Shown here: positions 17,087 to 26,624 of the stretch, one piece after another
Numbering within the stretch: the stretch's first letter is position 1
How the letters are laid out: every line of letters begins with the position of its first letter
Assembly: GCA_016783105.1 (NCBI GenBank)
Contig: JADHXF010000003.1
Span: 1-57,006, forward strand
Direction: 5' to 3'
DNA length: 57,006 nt
Source of the DNA: Dehalococcoidales bacterium
GTDB lineage: Bacteria; Chloroflexota; Dehalococcoidia; Dehalococcoidales; RBG-16-60-22
Program-made: the position numbers and the translations under genes
Notes under the pieces: model-generated
Databases searched by the model: none
The model's input: the letters and a program-made list of their open reading frames with translations, nothing else
What the model was told of the DNA's origin: nothing

Positions 17087-19381
17087 TTATTTAATGGGCA
17101 GTTCCACAATGAACGTTGCCCCTTTGCCTGGTTCACTTTCCGCGTAGACCTGGCCGCCATGTTCAGTGACTATGCCGTGGCAGATACTCAAGCCAAGCCC
17201 GGTGCCCTTGCCCACTTCTTTGGTGGTGAAGAACGGGTCAAACAGGTGTCTCAGGTGTTCCTTTTTTATTCCCGGGCCGTCATCGGCGAATGAGACCCGG
17301 GTGGTGTCTCCTTTGCGCTCCGTAGTAATGGTGAGCGTACCTCTCCCGTGTGCCTGTACCATAAAAAATTCAGCGTTGATGACGATATTGACGAAGACCT
17401 GCTGCAGACGGAAAACGTCAGCGGTGATTTCGGGCAGGTCTGGGTCAAAGCTGGTAATTACCGTGATATTGTGCACTTTTTGTTCGTAGGCGCGCAGTTC
17501 CAGAACCGATTGTATCGCTTTGGTGATGTCCATCTGATTTTTGGTTGTCTCATGCCTGCGGGCAAAAGTGAGCAGGTTTCTTACCACCTGTGCCGTGCGG
17601 TGTGCCTCCCGGTTGATGATTTTCAGGTCGTCCTTTATATCTTCAGGAATATCTTTGTTCAGCAGCAACTCGGAGAAACCGATAATCCCGGTCAGAGGGT
17701 TGTTGAGTTCGTGGGCAACGCCTGAAACCAACTCACCAATCGAAGCCAGCCTGTCGGTAACAATGAGCTGCTCCTCCATTTTCTTGCGCTCGCTTATGTC
17801 CCGGATGTACCCCACATTGGCCCGTTGGCCTTTATAACTGGAGTAAGCGTAGGTCGCTTCAACCGGAACCTCGGAGCCGTCCTTTCTGACAATGGTTTTT
17901 TCATAAAGTCCGGGGAGGACTTCACCTTCTATCCTTTTTTTGTATCTTGCCACTGCCGCCTCACGGTCTCTTGGGTGGATAAGATCAGTCATGGACATAT
18001 TGTATAGCTCTGCTTTGGAGTAGCCGGTGATACGCGACCATTCGTCACTGGCGTAGATGTGCATACCGCGTCCCCGCTTATCGTCCTGCAGCATCACCAC
18101 TGCCTCCCCGATTCTTTCCCCCAGTTCCAGCAGGGCGCGATAACGTTCTTCAGATTCCCGAAGGGCTTCCTCGGCTTGCTTGCGCTCGGTAATGTCGTTG
18201 ATAACTGATAGCAGGCAGTCCTCACCGCCTATTTCGATTTTGTCAGCGGAAAACAGGGCATCCACTTTACGTCCTGATTTGGCGTGAAACTCAACTTCCA
18301 GGTTTTTCACTTCCTGCGTTTTTTCGAGCATTTGCAGCATTCTCATGCGCACTTCGCTACTTTTTGTTATTCCCATCTCCGCGGTGGTTCGCCCCATTAA
18401 TTCCTCGCGGGAAAAGCCGAAGGTCCGCACATAGCTGTCATTCACATCCAGGTAGCGGCCTTCTGTCATGGTGACAAGGCTCATGGGATATGGATTGGAG
18501 TGGAACGCCCTGGAAAATTTGCTCTCTGATTCCCTCAGTGCCTCCTCCGCCTGTTTACGACTGGTAATGTCCCGGACTACAGACAGGATGATTGTTCGGT
18601 CGCCAAGATTGACGGTGTGAGCAGTGGTTTCCACGGGGAATATGCTGCCGTTCTGGCGCACGTGCTCAGATTCAATAACGATGGGTCCCTCTTTTTGAAT
18701 TCGCCTGAGCCTGCCACTGATGGTGCTGGCTAGTTTTGGCGACACCAGCTGCTTCAGGTTCATATTGAGCATTTCCTCTTTCGAGTAGCCGCGGGTGCGG
18801 CAGGTCGCCTCATTCATGTAGATGAGATTACCATGCAGGTCGGTGGCGATGATGGAATCGGTGGCTTCATTTAAAAGTTGTGCCCTCAGCCGTAATGCCT
18901 CCTCCACCTGCTTGTGTTCGGTGATGTCAACCCAGCTGGCAAGGTAGTACCTGAATTCGCCATCAATAGTCACCGGTGCTCCCGTTATCTCCACCCAGAA
19001 CCGCTCCCCGCTCTTCTTCTTGAAGAGTTCTTCTCTCGCTTTCACTCCCTGGCGGAATGCTTGCTGAAAACCCTCCTCGATTTTATCCAGTGTCTCCTCG
19101 GTCCACCAGGGGTAGGGCGCTTTCTGGCCGACAAACTCCATAAGGGAAAAACCGGTAATCGCTTCAAAGGCTGGATTGACATACCGTACAGATGAATCTG
19201 GATTGGCCACTAAGATGGGGTTGGGGGAGTGGTTTAGAATGGTAGAACTGTACTCTTCGCTCTGCCTCAGCGCTTCCTCAGCTTGCCTGTGCTTGTTTTC
19301 CCCGGCTTCCAGGTAGGCGATGCGCTGACGCAGTTCTTTCAGCTCAAGTAAAAGTTGCTTCTTTGATTTATCTTCGCTCAT
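17087..19381 (-). CDS. multi-PAS sensor histidine kinase
   Basis: Soluble kinase of about 764 residues without membrane helices. An N-terminal coiled coil (KELRQRIAYLEAGENKHRQ) is followed by four PAS domains with PAC ends (roughly 40-160, 165-285, 290-405, 412-535, each followed by an ITERKQAEEAL-type linker). Then come a HisKA domain with H-box GVAHELNNPLTGIIGFSEL and an HATPase domain (FADDGPGI, GTGLGLSICHGIV). The start is set at ATG 19381, after GAGAGGCGGTAGG; two in-frame ATGs lie up to 27 bases upstream. It is first in the operon with the two response regulators and probably their phosphodonor. The sensed signal is unknown. Confidence 0.92.
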   Translation of the reverse strand: MSEDKSKKQLLLELKELRQRIAYLEAGENKHRQAEEALRQSEEYSSTILNHSPNPILVANPDSSVRYVNPAFEAITGFSLMEFVGQKAPYPWWTEETLDKIEEGFQQAFRQGVKAREELFKKKSGERFWVEITGAPVTIDGEFRYYLASWVDITEHKQVEEALRLRAQLLNEATDSIIATDLHGNLIYMNEATCRTRGYSKEEMLNMNLKQLVSPKLASTISGRLRRIQKEGPIVIESEHVRQNGSIFPVETTAHTVNLGDRTIILSVVRDITSRKQAEEALRESESKFSRAFHSNPYPMSLVTMTEGRYLDVNDSYVRTFGFSREELMGRTTAEMGITKSSEVRMRMLQMLEKTQEVKNLEVEFHAKSGRKVDALFSADKIEIGGEDCLLSVINDITERKQAEEALRESEERYRALLELGERIGEAVVMLQDDKRGRGMHIYASDEWSRITGYSKAELYNMSMTDLIHPRDREAAVARYKKRIEGEVLPGLYEKTIVRKDGSEVPVEATYAYSSYKGQRANVGYIRDISERKKMEEQLIVTDRLASIGELVSGVAHELNNPLTGIIGFSELLLNKDIPEDIKDDLKIINREAHRTAQVVRNLLTFARRHETTKNQMDITKAIQSVLELRAYEQKVHNITVITSFDPDLPEITADVFRLQQVFVNIVINAEFFMVQAHGRGTLTITTERKGDTTRVSFADDGPGIKKEHLRHLFDPFFTTKEVGKGTGLGLSICHGIVTEHGGQVYAESEPGKGATFIVELPIK

Positions 19382-19527
19382 CCTACCGCCTCTCATCCCC
19401 GGTAGCATGTCATAAGGAGGAATAAAATGCCAATAGTCAACCTATGGTGATATAAAAAATGCTAAATGGCAATATTGATGGTGGTAATGAATCAGGCCAC
19501 AACCGAAATTTACGTTCACAACATACT

Positions 19528-19556
19528 ATTATAACAGCATGTCAAGCCCCTGTCAT
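19528..19556 (-). promoter_or_regulatory. promoter of the four-PAS kinase operon
   Basis: Minus strand ATGACA (19551-19556), 17-base spacer and perfect TATAAT (19528-19533). It would give a leader of about 140 bases before the start at 19381. A second TTGACA lies inside the spacer at unsuitable distance. Confidence 0.65.
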
Positions 19557-19588
19557 TTTGCCAGATGGCATATTAAGTGCACATCGGG

Positions 19589-20704
19589 CTAATCGAGGCT
19601 TTTGCGTACCCTGACCGTGGCGAAGATGAGAGTGAGCGCAGTCATACCGGCGAGTATCGCGGCCTCCTGCCACAGGTATTCGATGCCCACGCCCTTCACC
19701 ACGATGCCGCGCAGGATACGCAGGTAATAGGTGAGGGGAATGACCGAGGCAATCCACTGCGCCACCTTGGGCATTGACTCGACGGGAAAGATGAAGCCAC
19801 TGAGAAAGACGGTTGGTACCAGCACCATGAAGCTGGCCTGCATGGCCTGGAATTGATTCTGTGAAATAGTGGAAATCAAGAGACCGATGGCCAGCGAGAA
19901 AGTGAGGAACAAAGAGGACAGTGCCAGAAGCAGCAGGAAGTTGCCGCGCATCGGCATGTCGAAGATGACGATGGCGGTGGTCACCACCAGAAGCAGCTGT
20001 GTGTAGCCGATGATGATATACGGTATCAGCTTGCCCAGGATAAGCTCACCACGGCGCAACGGGGATATGTTGAGCTGCTCCATGGTGCCGCGCTCGCGCT
20101 CACGAACGATTGCCAGGGAGGTCAGGATGATGGTGATGTTCTGCATAAGTATGCCGACAAATCCCGGCAGGTAAAACACGGAGCTCTGCATGGCCGGGTT
20201 GTACCATATCCGCGGCTGAAGAGAGATGGGCAACTGCACTTCACCCAGTTGTTTTTTGTTCATAAGCTCGGTACTTTTGTTCGCCGCGATAAGGTTCGCG
20301 TTGGCCAGCGACTGAATACCGGCTCCCGGCTCCGAGCCGTCGGTGAAAAACTGCACCTGGGCGGTCTCCCCACGGTTGATATTCTTTGAGTATTCGGGTG
20401 GAATTACCAGCGCGCCCTTGGCGTCTCCTGATTCGATGCGCCTGGCGATTTCTTCATAATCGAAAGCGTAGTAGTTCACGTTGAAGAATTCCGTTTTATC
20501 AAAGCTCTCAATAAGCTCACGGCTTTCCGGCGTGTTGCTGGCGTCCCAGATCACCAGGGAGACATTTTCGATGTCGGTTCTCACCACGTAGCCCAGGATG
20601 CACATCTGTATTATCGGCAACGCGAACACCATGGCCATGGAGCGCCGGTCACGCCTGAGCTGGATGAATTCCTTAACGATGACACTGAGCATTCGCTGCC
20701 ACAT
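19589..20704 (-). CDS. ABC-2 type exporter permease (YbhR/YhhJ-like)
   Basis: Inner-membrane permease of 371 residues: an N-terminal helix, a large extracytoplasmic domain (about residues 45-180), then five C-terminal helices. The segment RERERGTMEQLNISPLRRGEL is the conserved cytoplasmic loop of the ABC-2 family, and the last region FLSGFIFPVESMP is typical. The start follows AAAGGAGACTGAC and lies one base after the ATPase stop. YbhFSR-type systems in enterobacteria have two permeases; only one is here, so it probably works as a homodimer. Confidence 0.9.
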   Translation of the reverse strand: MWQRMLSVIVKEFIQLRRDRRSMAMVFALPIIQMCILGYVVRTDIENVSLVIWDASNTPESRELIESFDKTEFFNVNYYAFDYEEIARRIESGDAKGALVIPPEYSKNINRGETAQVQFFTDGSEPGAGIQSLANANLIAANKSTELMNKKQLGEVQLPISLQPRIWYNPAMQSSVFYLPGFVGILMQNITIILTSLAIVRERERGTMEQLNISPLRRGELILGKLIPYIIIGYTQLLLVVTTAIVIFDMPMRGNFLLLLALSSLFLTFSLAIGLLISTISQNQFQAMQASFMVLVPTVFLSGFIFPVESMPKVAQWIASVIPLTYYLRILRGIVVKGVGIEYLWQEAAILAGMTALTLIFATVRVRKSLD

Positions 20705-20705
20705 G

Positions 20706-22658
20706 TCAGTCTCCTTTCTTTACCGCCAAAGCGGAGTGATTCATTTCCTGGGCTTCCATGAGTGAGATAAACACGTCCTCCATGGAGAAAGGAATGTGTT
20801 TGATGCTGTTTGCGGCAACACCTCCGGATTCCAGATGTCGTTTAATTTCCGGGGCGGCGGTGCTGGCGCGGTCAACGATGACGTGTATGGCGCTGCCGAA
20901 AAGGCTTACCTGACGATAGCGAGCATCTGCCGAAAGCACTGCCAGCGAACGGGCATAGTCCGGAGTAATTATCTCAAGCAGTTCGCCTTTTACCGGCTCG
21001 GTCTTGAGCTGGTGCGGGCTGCCGAGGGCGATGAGTTTACCCTGATACATCAGGCCCAGCCGGTGACAGTGCTCGGCTTCGTCCATATAGTGGGTGGTTA
21101 TGAATATGGTCGTGCCGCGTGCGGATAGTTCCTGAATCAGCTCCCAGAACGCGCGCCGTGACAGCGGGTCGACGCCGGAAGTCGGCTCATCCAGGAAGAC
21201 CACCTCGGGGCCGTGGATGATGGTGCAGCCCAGGGCCAGGCGCTGCTTCCAGCCGCCGGCAAGCTCACTGGCCAGGGTTTTCTCTTTGCCGCGCAGGCCG
21301 GCCATCTTCAGCACCCATGCTTTCCTTTCTTCAAGCGCTTCTGCCGACAATGAATAGAGGTTACCGTAAAAAGTGATGTTCTCCTCCACGGTGAGGTCGT
21401 TGAAGAGGGAGAACTTCTGCGACATATAGCCTATTCTCGATTGTACAAAGTCCGCCATTTTCGACATGTCTTCACCCATGACGCTGGCGTTTCCCGCTGT
21501 CGGTTTCAGCAGGCCGGTAATCATGCGGATGGTGGTGGTCTTTCCCGAGCCATTGGGCCCGAGAAGGCCGAAGATTTCGCCGCGCGCGATGTTAAAGCTC
21601 ACGCGGTCGACGGCGGTGAAGTCGCCGAATTTCTTGCTGAGGTCAGTTACCTCGATGGCGGTTTTATACTGCCTGTCCCCCTTTACCAAAGAGGCTACCG
21701 AATTTTCGGCGGCACTCAAGCTTTTTGGCCTTTCTTCCAGCCCGGCAAGCCGGGTGACAAAGACGTCTTCAAGCCCTGCGGAAATAGGCCGCAGGGCCAT
21801 AACCGCTATTGAGTGTTCTTTCAGCAAACGGTTGATTTCAGCACGGCTTTCCTCGGCCCGGTCAACCATGACATGGACAGTATCGCCAAATACCTGCGCC
21901 GTTTGCACAAATGATGCCTGCGTTAAAACGGTTACGGCCTCGTTGACCTGGCGGGTCCTGATTTCCAGCAGCTCGCCGGAAAGCTGCGCTTTAAGATTCT
22001 GCGGCGTGTCGCAGGCGATAATCTGGCCTCTATGCATGAAGGCGATGCGGTTGAAACGTTCCGCCTCATCCAGGTATGGAGTTGATACCAGCACGGTAAT
22101 GTCTCTGGCCAGGAAATCGGCAATAATGCCCCAGAAGTCGCGCCGCGAGACCGGGTCAACACCGGTGGTGGGCTCGTCCAGGAAAACGACCTCGGGTTCG
22201 TGGATCAGGCTGCAGGCCAGCGCCAGCTTCTTCTGCATGCCGCCGGAAAGATGCTCGGCGAGCCTTTTTCGGAACGGTTCCAGGCGGCAGAATTGAAGCA
22301 GCTCCTTCATCCGTTTTTCCATCGCCTCGCGTGGTAAATTGCGTAGCCTGGCAAAGAAGGACAGGTTTTCCTCTACCGTCAGGGTGGGGTACAGGTTGAA
22401 GCGTTCCGCAACATAGCCGATTTTCTCCTTGATGTTACCTGCCTGTTTCACTGTGTCCATGCCGAGAACTCTGGCTTCACCGGCAGAGGGCAGCACCAGG
22501 GTGCACAGCATACGGATGGTCGTTGATTTGCCGGCACCATCGGCACCCACCAGGCCGAACATCTCCCCGCGTTCGATGCGCAGGTCCAGACCGTTTACGG
22601 CGAGGACGTCATCGTATTTCTTCTGAAGCCCGCTGGCTTCAATAGCCGGGGTATTCAC
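20706..22658 (-). CDS. tandem ABC ATPase of an ABC-2 exporter (YbhF-like)
   Basis: A fused double ATPase of 650 residues. The first ATPase (residues about 8-310) has Walker A GADGAGKS, signature LSGGMQKKLALA and Walker B VVFLDEP. The second (about 335-635) has Walker A GPNGSGKT, a signature with a changed residue (ELAGGWKQRLALG in place of LSGGQ) and Walker B VVFLDEP. The GTG start at 22658 follows GAAGGTAAATAATT. It lies 2 bases after the HlyD gene. With HlyD and the permease it forms a drug- or lipid-type exporter; the substrate is not visible. Confidence 0.92.
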   Translation of the reverse strand: MNTPAIEASGLQKKYDDVLAVNGLDLRIERGEMFGLVGADGAGKSTTIRMLCTLVLPSAGEARVLGMDTVKQAGNIKEKIGYVAERFNLYPTLTVEENLSFFARLRNLPREAMEKRMKELLQFCRLEPFRKRLAEHLSGGMQKKLALACSLIHEPEVVFLDEPTTGVDPVSRRDFWGIIADFLARDITVLVSTPYLDEAERFNRIAFMHRGQIIACDTPQNLKAQLSGELLEIRTRQVNEAVTVLTQASFVQTAQVFGDTVHVMVDRAEESRAEINRLLKEHSIAVMALRPISAGLEDVFVTRLAGLEERPKSLSAAENSVASLVKGDRQYKTAIEVTDLSKKFGDFTAVDRVSFNIARGEIFGLLGPNGSGKTTTIRMITGLLKPTAGNASVMGEDMSKMADFVQSRIGYMSQKFSLFNDLTVEENITFYGNLYSLSAEALEERKAWVLKMAGLRGKEKTLASELAGGWKQRLALGCTIIHGPEVVFLDEPTSGVDPLSRRAFWELIQELSARGTTIFITTHYMDEAEHCHRLGLMYQGKLIALGSPHQLKTEPVKGELLEIITPDYARSLAVLSADARYRQVSLFGSAIHVIVDRASTAAPEIKRHLESGGVAANSIKHIPFSMEDVFISLMEAQEMNHSALAVKKGD

Positions 22659-22660
22659 AA

Positions 22661-23908
22661 TTATTTACCTTCAACGCCGGTCAGTATTCGTGCGTCCGCG
22701 GGCATGCCCGGCTTCAGCTTCTGCTCCGGGTTGGCCAGGCTGATTTTAACGGCAAAGACCATTTTTTCCCGCTCATCTTTCAACTGGATATTCTTGGGGG
22801 TAAACAGCGCATTCGGTGCTATGTAGACAATGGCGCCGGAGAAATACTCGTCAGGATATGAGTCAACTGACACCTGTACTTCCTGTCCCAGCTTGACCAG
22901 GCCAATGGCGCGTTCCGGAATATAAGCGGTCAGCGTGACTTCGTCCAGTTCGGTCACGGATAGTATCGGGAGTCCCGGCTGGGCGATTTCGCCTGGTTCC
23001 GCGTGGCGCGAAGCGACCACACCGGATATGGGCGAGGTCACGGTGAGCTTGTCAATCTGCACATTGATTACATTGAGCGAGGCCTCAGCCTGCTCGACCT
23101 GTAGCCCGGCAGCCTCCGCGGCAACCACCGACGCCTCATAGGCATTATGGGCGTTATCCACGGCGGCGTTGAGCGCCTGAGGGTTGTCCCTGATGGCCAG
23201 CAGGTTCTGCAGCGCTTTCTGCGCCGTGGCTGCGCGAAGCTCTGTAGCGGGTAAGCTCCAGAGCTTTTCCAGCTCTTTCTGATATGCCAAAGACAATTCT
23301 GCCATACCCAGCTCACCTTCCGCGGGATAGATTTCCTTCCTCATCGTATATATGCTGAACCAGTCGAGGCTTTTCAAGATTTCCAGATTCTCGAGGACCT
23401 TTTCTGCGGTATCGTACCGAATCTCAGCCAGTGGCACCCTTAAGTCGCTTTCAATCTCTTTTTCCCGCAGCAGGTTCAGTTCCGCTATTTCCAGTTCTCC
23501 CCGGGCGGCGATGATTCTGGTCTCCAGTTCCAGCGGGTTGCTCTGGACATCAAGCGCGTTCTCCCATGCCTTTTTCGCGCCGTCCCTGGCGATAAGGGCC
23601 TGTTCCAGACCGGCGCGGGCCAGGTTAACGTTGGCTTCGGCCTGCCTTTTCTGAGCCATGAGCAGCGCATCGTCCAGTCTTATCAGGGTGGTGCCGGCCG
23701 TGATGTGGTCGCCTTCATCGGCCGAAATTTCGGCAATGCGGCCGCCGGTCTCGGCGGCTATAGTGACGTCTCTGGCCTCGATAAACCCTGAAGTGAGGAT
23801 GGTTCCGGACTGGTCCGATGATGAGTGCCCGAACGACCACCAGAGCACGGCGCCAATCACTACAACCAAGAGCGCTATAGCCAACAGCCTTATCTTTTTC
23901 CGTTTCAT
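22661..23908 (-). CDS. HlyD-family membrane fusion protein (YbhG-like)
   Basis: Periplasmic adaptor anchored by one N-terminal helix (LLAIALLVVVIGAVLW). It shows the first half of a lipoyl domain (AAETGGRIAEISADEGDHIT), a long alpha-hairpin (about residues 85-280) and the second lipoyl half (VTSPISGVVASRHAEPGEIA), then beta-barrel strands. Start ATG 23908 is chosen because GGAGGGCGAA precedes it; ATG 23920 is less well served. It is first in the exporter operon. The long hairpin suggests contact with an outer component, but no TolC-like gene is in the window. Confidence 0.9.
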   Translation of the reverse strand: MKRKKIRLLAIALLVVVIGAVLWWSFGHSSSDQSGTILTSGFIEARDVTIAAETGGRIAEISADEGDHITAGTTLIRLDDALLMAQKRQAEANVNLARAGLEQALIARDGAKKAWENALDVQSNPLELETRIIAARGELEIAELNLLREKEIESDLRVPLAEIRYDTAEKVLENLEILKSLDWFSIYTMRKEIYPAEGELGMAELSLAYQKELEKLWSLPATELRAATAQKALQNLLAIRDNPQALNAAVDNAHNAYEASVVAAEAAGLQVEQAEASLNVINVQIDKLTVTSPISGVVASRHAEPGEIAQPGLPILSVTELDEVTLTAYIPERAIGLVKLGQEVQVSVDSYPDEYFSGAIVYIAPNALFTPKNIQLKDEREKMVFAVKISLANPEQKLKPGMPADARILTGVEGK

Positions 23909-23933
23909 TTCGCCCTCCATTTTGTAAAATTAA

Positions 23934-23959
23934 TGTAATGAAATTATATATTTATTACA
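23934..23959. promoter_or_regulatory. inverted repeat overlapping the exporter promoter
   Basis: TGTAAT (23934-23939) and ATTACA (23954-23959), 14 bases apart, with flanks that extend the match to 7 of 8 per arm. On the minus strand a TATAAT lies inside the repeat, with GTGAAA 17 bases upstream of it. The layout fits a repressor operator (TetR or MarR type) over the -10 element of the exporter operon. No such regulator gene is adjacent. Confidence 0.5.
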
Positions 23960-24027
23960 ATATTATTTCACGGCGGATTGAATGGCTGAAACAGGGCGGT
24001 GGCCTGACAGCAATACAGGGTCAGGGA

Positions 24028-25239
24028 TTACCCGCGATTTAACACACCTTCTGCCTGCAAACGGGAGATATCCGCATCGGAATAGCCGAGAAGGTTCTTC
24101 AAGATTTCCCCGGTGTGTTCACCCAGCAGAGGCGCCGGTGCGTAAACCTGCCCCGGTGTCTCCGAAAGGTGAATCGGTGAGCCGGCGATTTTTATCCTGC
24201 CCATTTGCGGCTGCTCTATTTCTGCCAGCATTTTCCGGTGATTGATACAGGGGTCTTCACAGACCTGCTTGATGTTGTTTATCGGGGAGTGGGGAATGGA
24301 CTCCCTTTCCAGAATTCTGCTCCAGGCACGGGTGGTTCTCTTCACCATCTCCTTTTCGATGATTTCCATCAGCGTTTTTCGGTTGCGGGAGCGGAGTGAA
24401 TTGGTCTTATATTCGGGCTGTTGGCTTAAGTCCTCCCGACCAATCGTGGTACAGAACCGTTCCCAGATGATATCATTGCCGATGGCGATGACCATCCAGC
24501 CGTCCCTGGTGGGGATGGTTTGAAAGGGAGCGATGCTCGGGTGAGCGGAGCCGAGCGGCTTCGGTATACGGTGGCCAGTTGTGTACTGGACTACGGCGTT
24601 TTCCAGAACCGAGAGCAGACCATCCACCATTGAGCCATCGTAGTACTGGCCCCGGCCGGTTTTTTGGCGGTGCATCAGGGCGGCCAGGATGCCAATGGCT
24701 GCCTGGTGGCCGGCGAAAATGTCGCCTATCGAGGCGCCAGCCCGGCACGGGGCGCCGTCTTCAGGGCCGGTGATGCTCATGAACCCGCTGTACGCCTGCG
24801 CGATAATGTCATAGGCCGGGCGGGAACCATACTCTGGCGGCGTATCCCGGCCGAAACCTGATATGGAGGCATAGATGATGGCCGGGTTTATTTTTTGAAT
24901 TTCTGCCCAGTCGAACCCCAGCTCAGGCATGGTGGTCGGACGATAATTTTCAATGATAACGTCTGAAATTTTAATCAGCTCACGGAGAATCTGCTTGCCC
25001 TTCTCGTGCTTGAGGTTCAATACGACGCTTTTTTTATTTCGGTTCAGGCTGACGAAATAGGCGCTGCGGTTTTTATCCGCCTCACCGGCGAAGGGGCCAA
25101 ATTCCCGGGCATCGTCGCCATGTGGTGGCTCAATGTGGAGCACCTCGGCACCAAGGTCGGCCAGTATCATGGTAGCAACCGGTCCGGCCAGAACGTGCGT
25201 CAGGTCAACGATGCGTATACCTTCCAGGGCTCTCACCAT
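24028..25239 (-). CDS. CaiB/BaiF family (class III) CoA-transferase
   Basis: Transfers CoA between carboxylic acids through an enzyme-bound aspartyl-CoA thioester. The N-terminus ALEGIRIVDLTHVLAGP and the segment SLNRNKKSVVLNLK are family signatures. The catalytic Asp is expected in SIGDIFAGHQAAIGI. The length of 403 residues is normal. The start follows AAGGAGACTGCGCC. It is monocistronic, between the exporter operon and the divergent DUF362 gene. The substrate (for example succinate, a hydroxy acid or an aromatic acid) cannot be read from sequence. Confidence 0.92.
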   Translation of the reverse strand: MVRALEGIRIVDLTHVLAGPVATMILADLGAEVLHIEPPHGDDAREFGPFAGEADKNRSAYFVSLNRNKKSVVLNLKHEKGKQILRELIKISDVIIENYRPTTMPELGFDWAEIQKINPAIIYASISGFGRDTPPEYGSRPAYDIIAQAYSGFMSITGPEDGAPCRAGASIGDIFAGHQAAIGILAALMHRQKTGRGQYYDGSMVDGLLSVLENAVVQYTTGHRIPKPLGSAHPSIAPFQTIPTRDGWMVIAIGNDIIWERFCTTIGREDLSQQPEYKTNSLRSRNRKTLMEIIEKEMVKRTTRAWSRILERESIPHSPINNIKQVCEDPCINHRKMLAEIEQPQMGRIKIAGSPIHLSETPGQVYAPAPLLGEHTGEILKNLLGYSDADISRLQAEGVLNRG

Positions 25240-25361
25240 GGCGCAGTCTCCTTGGCTCTATTTTCTTACCGCCTGTTCTTCATCACCGGCTGGAAAAACC
25301 GGTCAATATCAAGAGGTCGGTATCAGTTTAACTTCTCATAGTGAAAAATTCAAAAGTGTCC

Positions 25362-25391
25362 TTGACAGGCAGTTTACAGGGCACTTAATAT
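25362..25391 (+). promoter_or_regulatory. promoter of the DUF362 gene
   Basis: Perfect TTGACA (25362-25367) and TTAATA/TAATAT (25385-25391) with a spacer of 17 or 18 bases, about 60 bases upstream of the start at 25454. Confidence 0.65.
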
Positions 25392-25453
25392 GAAAATGAT
25401 GATGGTGCACCGTGTTTGACCTTGAAAACATGGATTGACCCGCAGGAGAGGCA

Positions 25454-26545
25454 ATGTTACAGTTTCACTGGTGTGGGGGTCAGGCACGGCCCAGAGAACT
25501 GGGCAGAAGGGAGTTTCTAAAGGAGCTGGCCTTACTGGGCGGACTGATGCTGGCAGCATCGGTTCTCCCGGCCTGTTTAAGAAAAGAAGAGTCGATTAAT
25601 GAAGCAACCGCGCCGGCGGCAACGGAGGATTCGAGCATGGCTGGTAAAACTCAGATAACAAAGATAAGTCTGGTGCGCACTCGTGACCGCGCCGAGGGGG
25701 TGCGGAAAGCGATTGACTTGCTCGGGGCCAATCCGGTGAAGGGCAGGGCGGTAACTTTAAAACCGAACTTCAATACCGCCGACCCCGCTCCCGGCTCAAC
25801 GCACAATGATACCCTGCGCTCGCTGGTACTGAGCCTGCAGGAAATGGGGGCCAGCAGTATAACCTTGGCCGAGCGCAGCGGCCCACCAAATACCCGTGAT
25901 GTAATGGAGAGCAAGGGCATATTCCCGCTGGCTAAGGAACTGGGCATTGAGGTGGTCAACCTTCAGGAGCTGGGACCGGAGGGATGGGTTCACGTTAAAC
26001 CGGATGACAGCCACTGGCAGAACGGCTTTCACTTTGCCCGCGTCTATCTGGAGGCGGAAACAATTGTCCAGACCTGCTGTCTCAAAACGCATGGCTACGG
26101 CGGCCACTTTACCCTGTCGCTGAAAAACGCCGTGGGGATGGTGCCCCGGACCGGGTATCCCTATATGAGTGAAATGCACAGCTCACGCTACCAGCGGCAG
26201 ATGATAGCCGAAATGAACACCGCATATAACCCGGACCTCATCGTGCTGGACGGGGTGGAGGCTTTCGTCGATGGAGGGCCGGACAAGGGTAAACGGGTGA
26301 ACGCCGAGGTGATACTCGCCGGCACCGACCGCGTGGCCATAGACGCGGTGGGAGTGGCTGTCCTGAGGTTATTTGGCACCACGCCGGAGGTCAGCAGGGG
26401 CCCAATCTTCGGTCAGGAGCAGATTGCCCGGGCGGTGGAGCTGGGGTTGGGCGTAAGCTCCCCTGAGCAAATACAGCTGGTAGCTGATGGCCCTGAGAGC
26501 GAAAAATTTGCCGGCAAAGTCCGGGAGATATTGCTCAAGGGTTAG
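25454..26545 (+). CDS. Tat-exported lipoprotein with DUF362 domain
   Basis: Protein of 363 residues. The N-terminus carries a twin-arginine motif (RREFLK, Arg18-Arg19), a hydrophobic stretch and a lipobox VLPAC (Cys41), so it should be exported folded by Tat and lipid-anchored. The DUF362 domain covers about residues 75-360, with AVTLKPNFN, TLAERSGPP, TCCLKTHGYGGHF, LSLKNAVGMV and VDGGPDKGK visible. DUF362 proteins are often linked to Fe-S or redox clusters, but no ferredoxin motif is fused here. Tat export suggests a cofactor inserted in the cytoplasm. The start follows AGGAGAGGCA. Function unknown. Confidence 0.82.
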   Translation: MLQFHWCGGQARPRELGRREFLKELALLGGLMLAASVLPACLRKEESINEATAPAATEDSSMAGKTQITKISLVRTRDRAEGVRKAIDLLGANPVKGRAVTLKPNFNTADPAPGSTHNDTLRSLVLSLQEMGASSITLAERSGPPNTRDVMESKGIFPLAKELGIEVVNLQELGPEGWVHVKPDDSHWQNGFHFARVYLEAETIVQTCCLKTHGYGGHFTLSLKNAVGMVPRTGYPYMSEMHSSRYQRQMIAEMNTAYNPDLIVLDGVEAFVDGGPDKGKRVNAEVILAGTDRVAIDAVGVAVLRLFGTTPEVSRGPIFGQEQIARAVELGLGVSSPEQIQLVADGPESEKFAGKVREILLKG

Positions 26546-26624
26546 CCGTGACTCCTGGCTCATTTCTATTCTGTTTTCTATGTAGCCGTAGCGACTTGAA
26601 AGACGCCCCTGTTCGCGATATTTT

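Noticed and set aside
19427..19450. Seven-codon frame on the plus strand after a perfect AAGGAGGAATAAA ribosome-binding site
   Set aside because: It is too short to support as a gene; no promoter on the plus strand was found and the region is the leader of a minus-strand operon.
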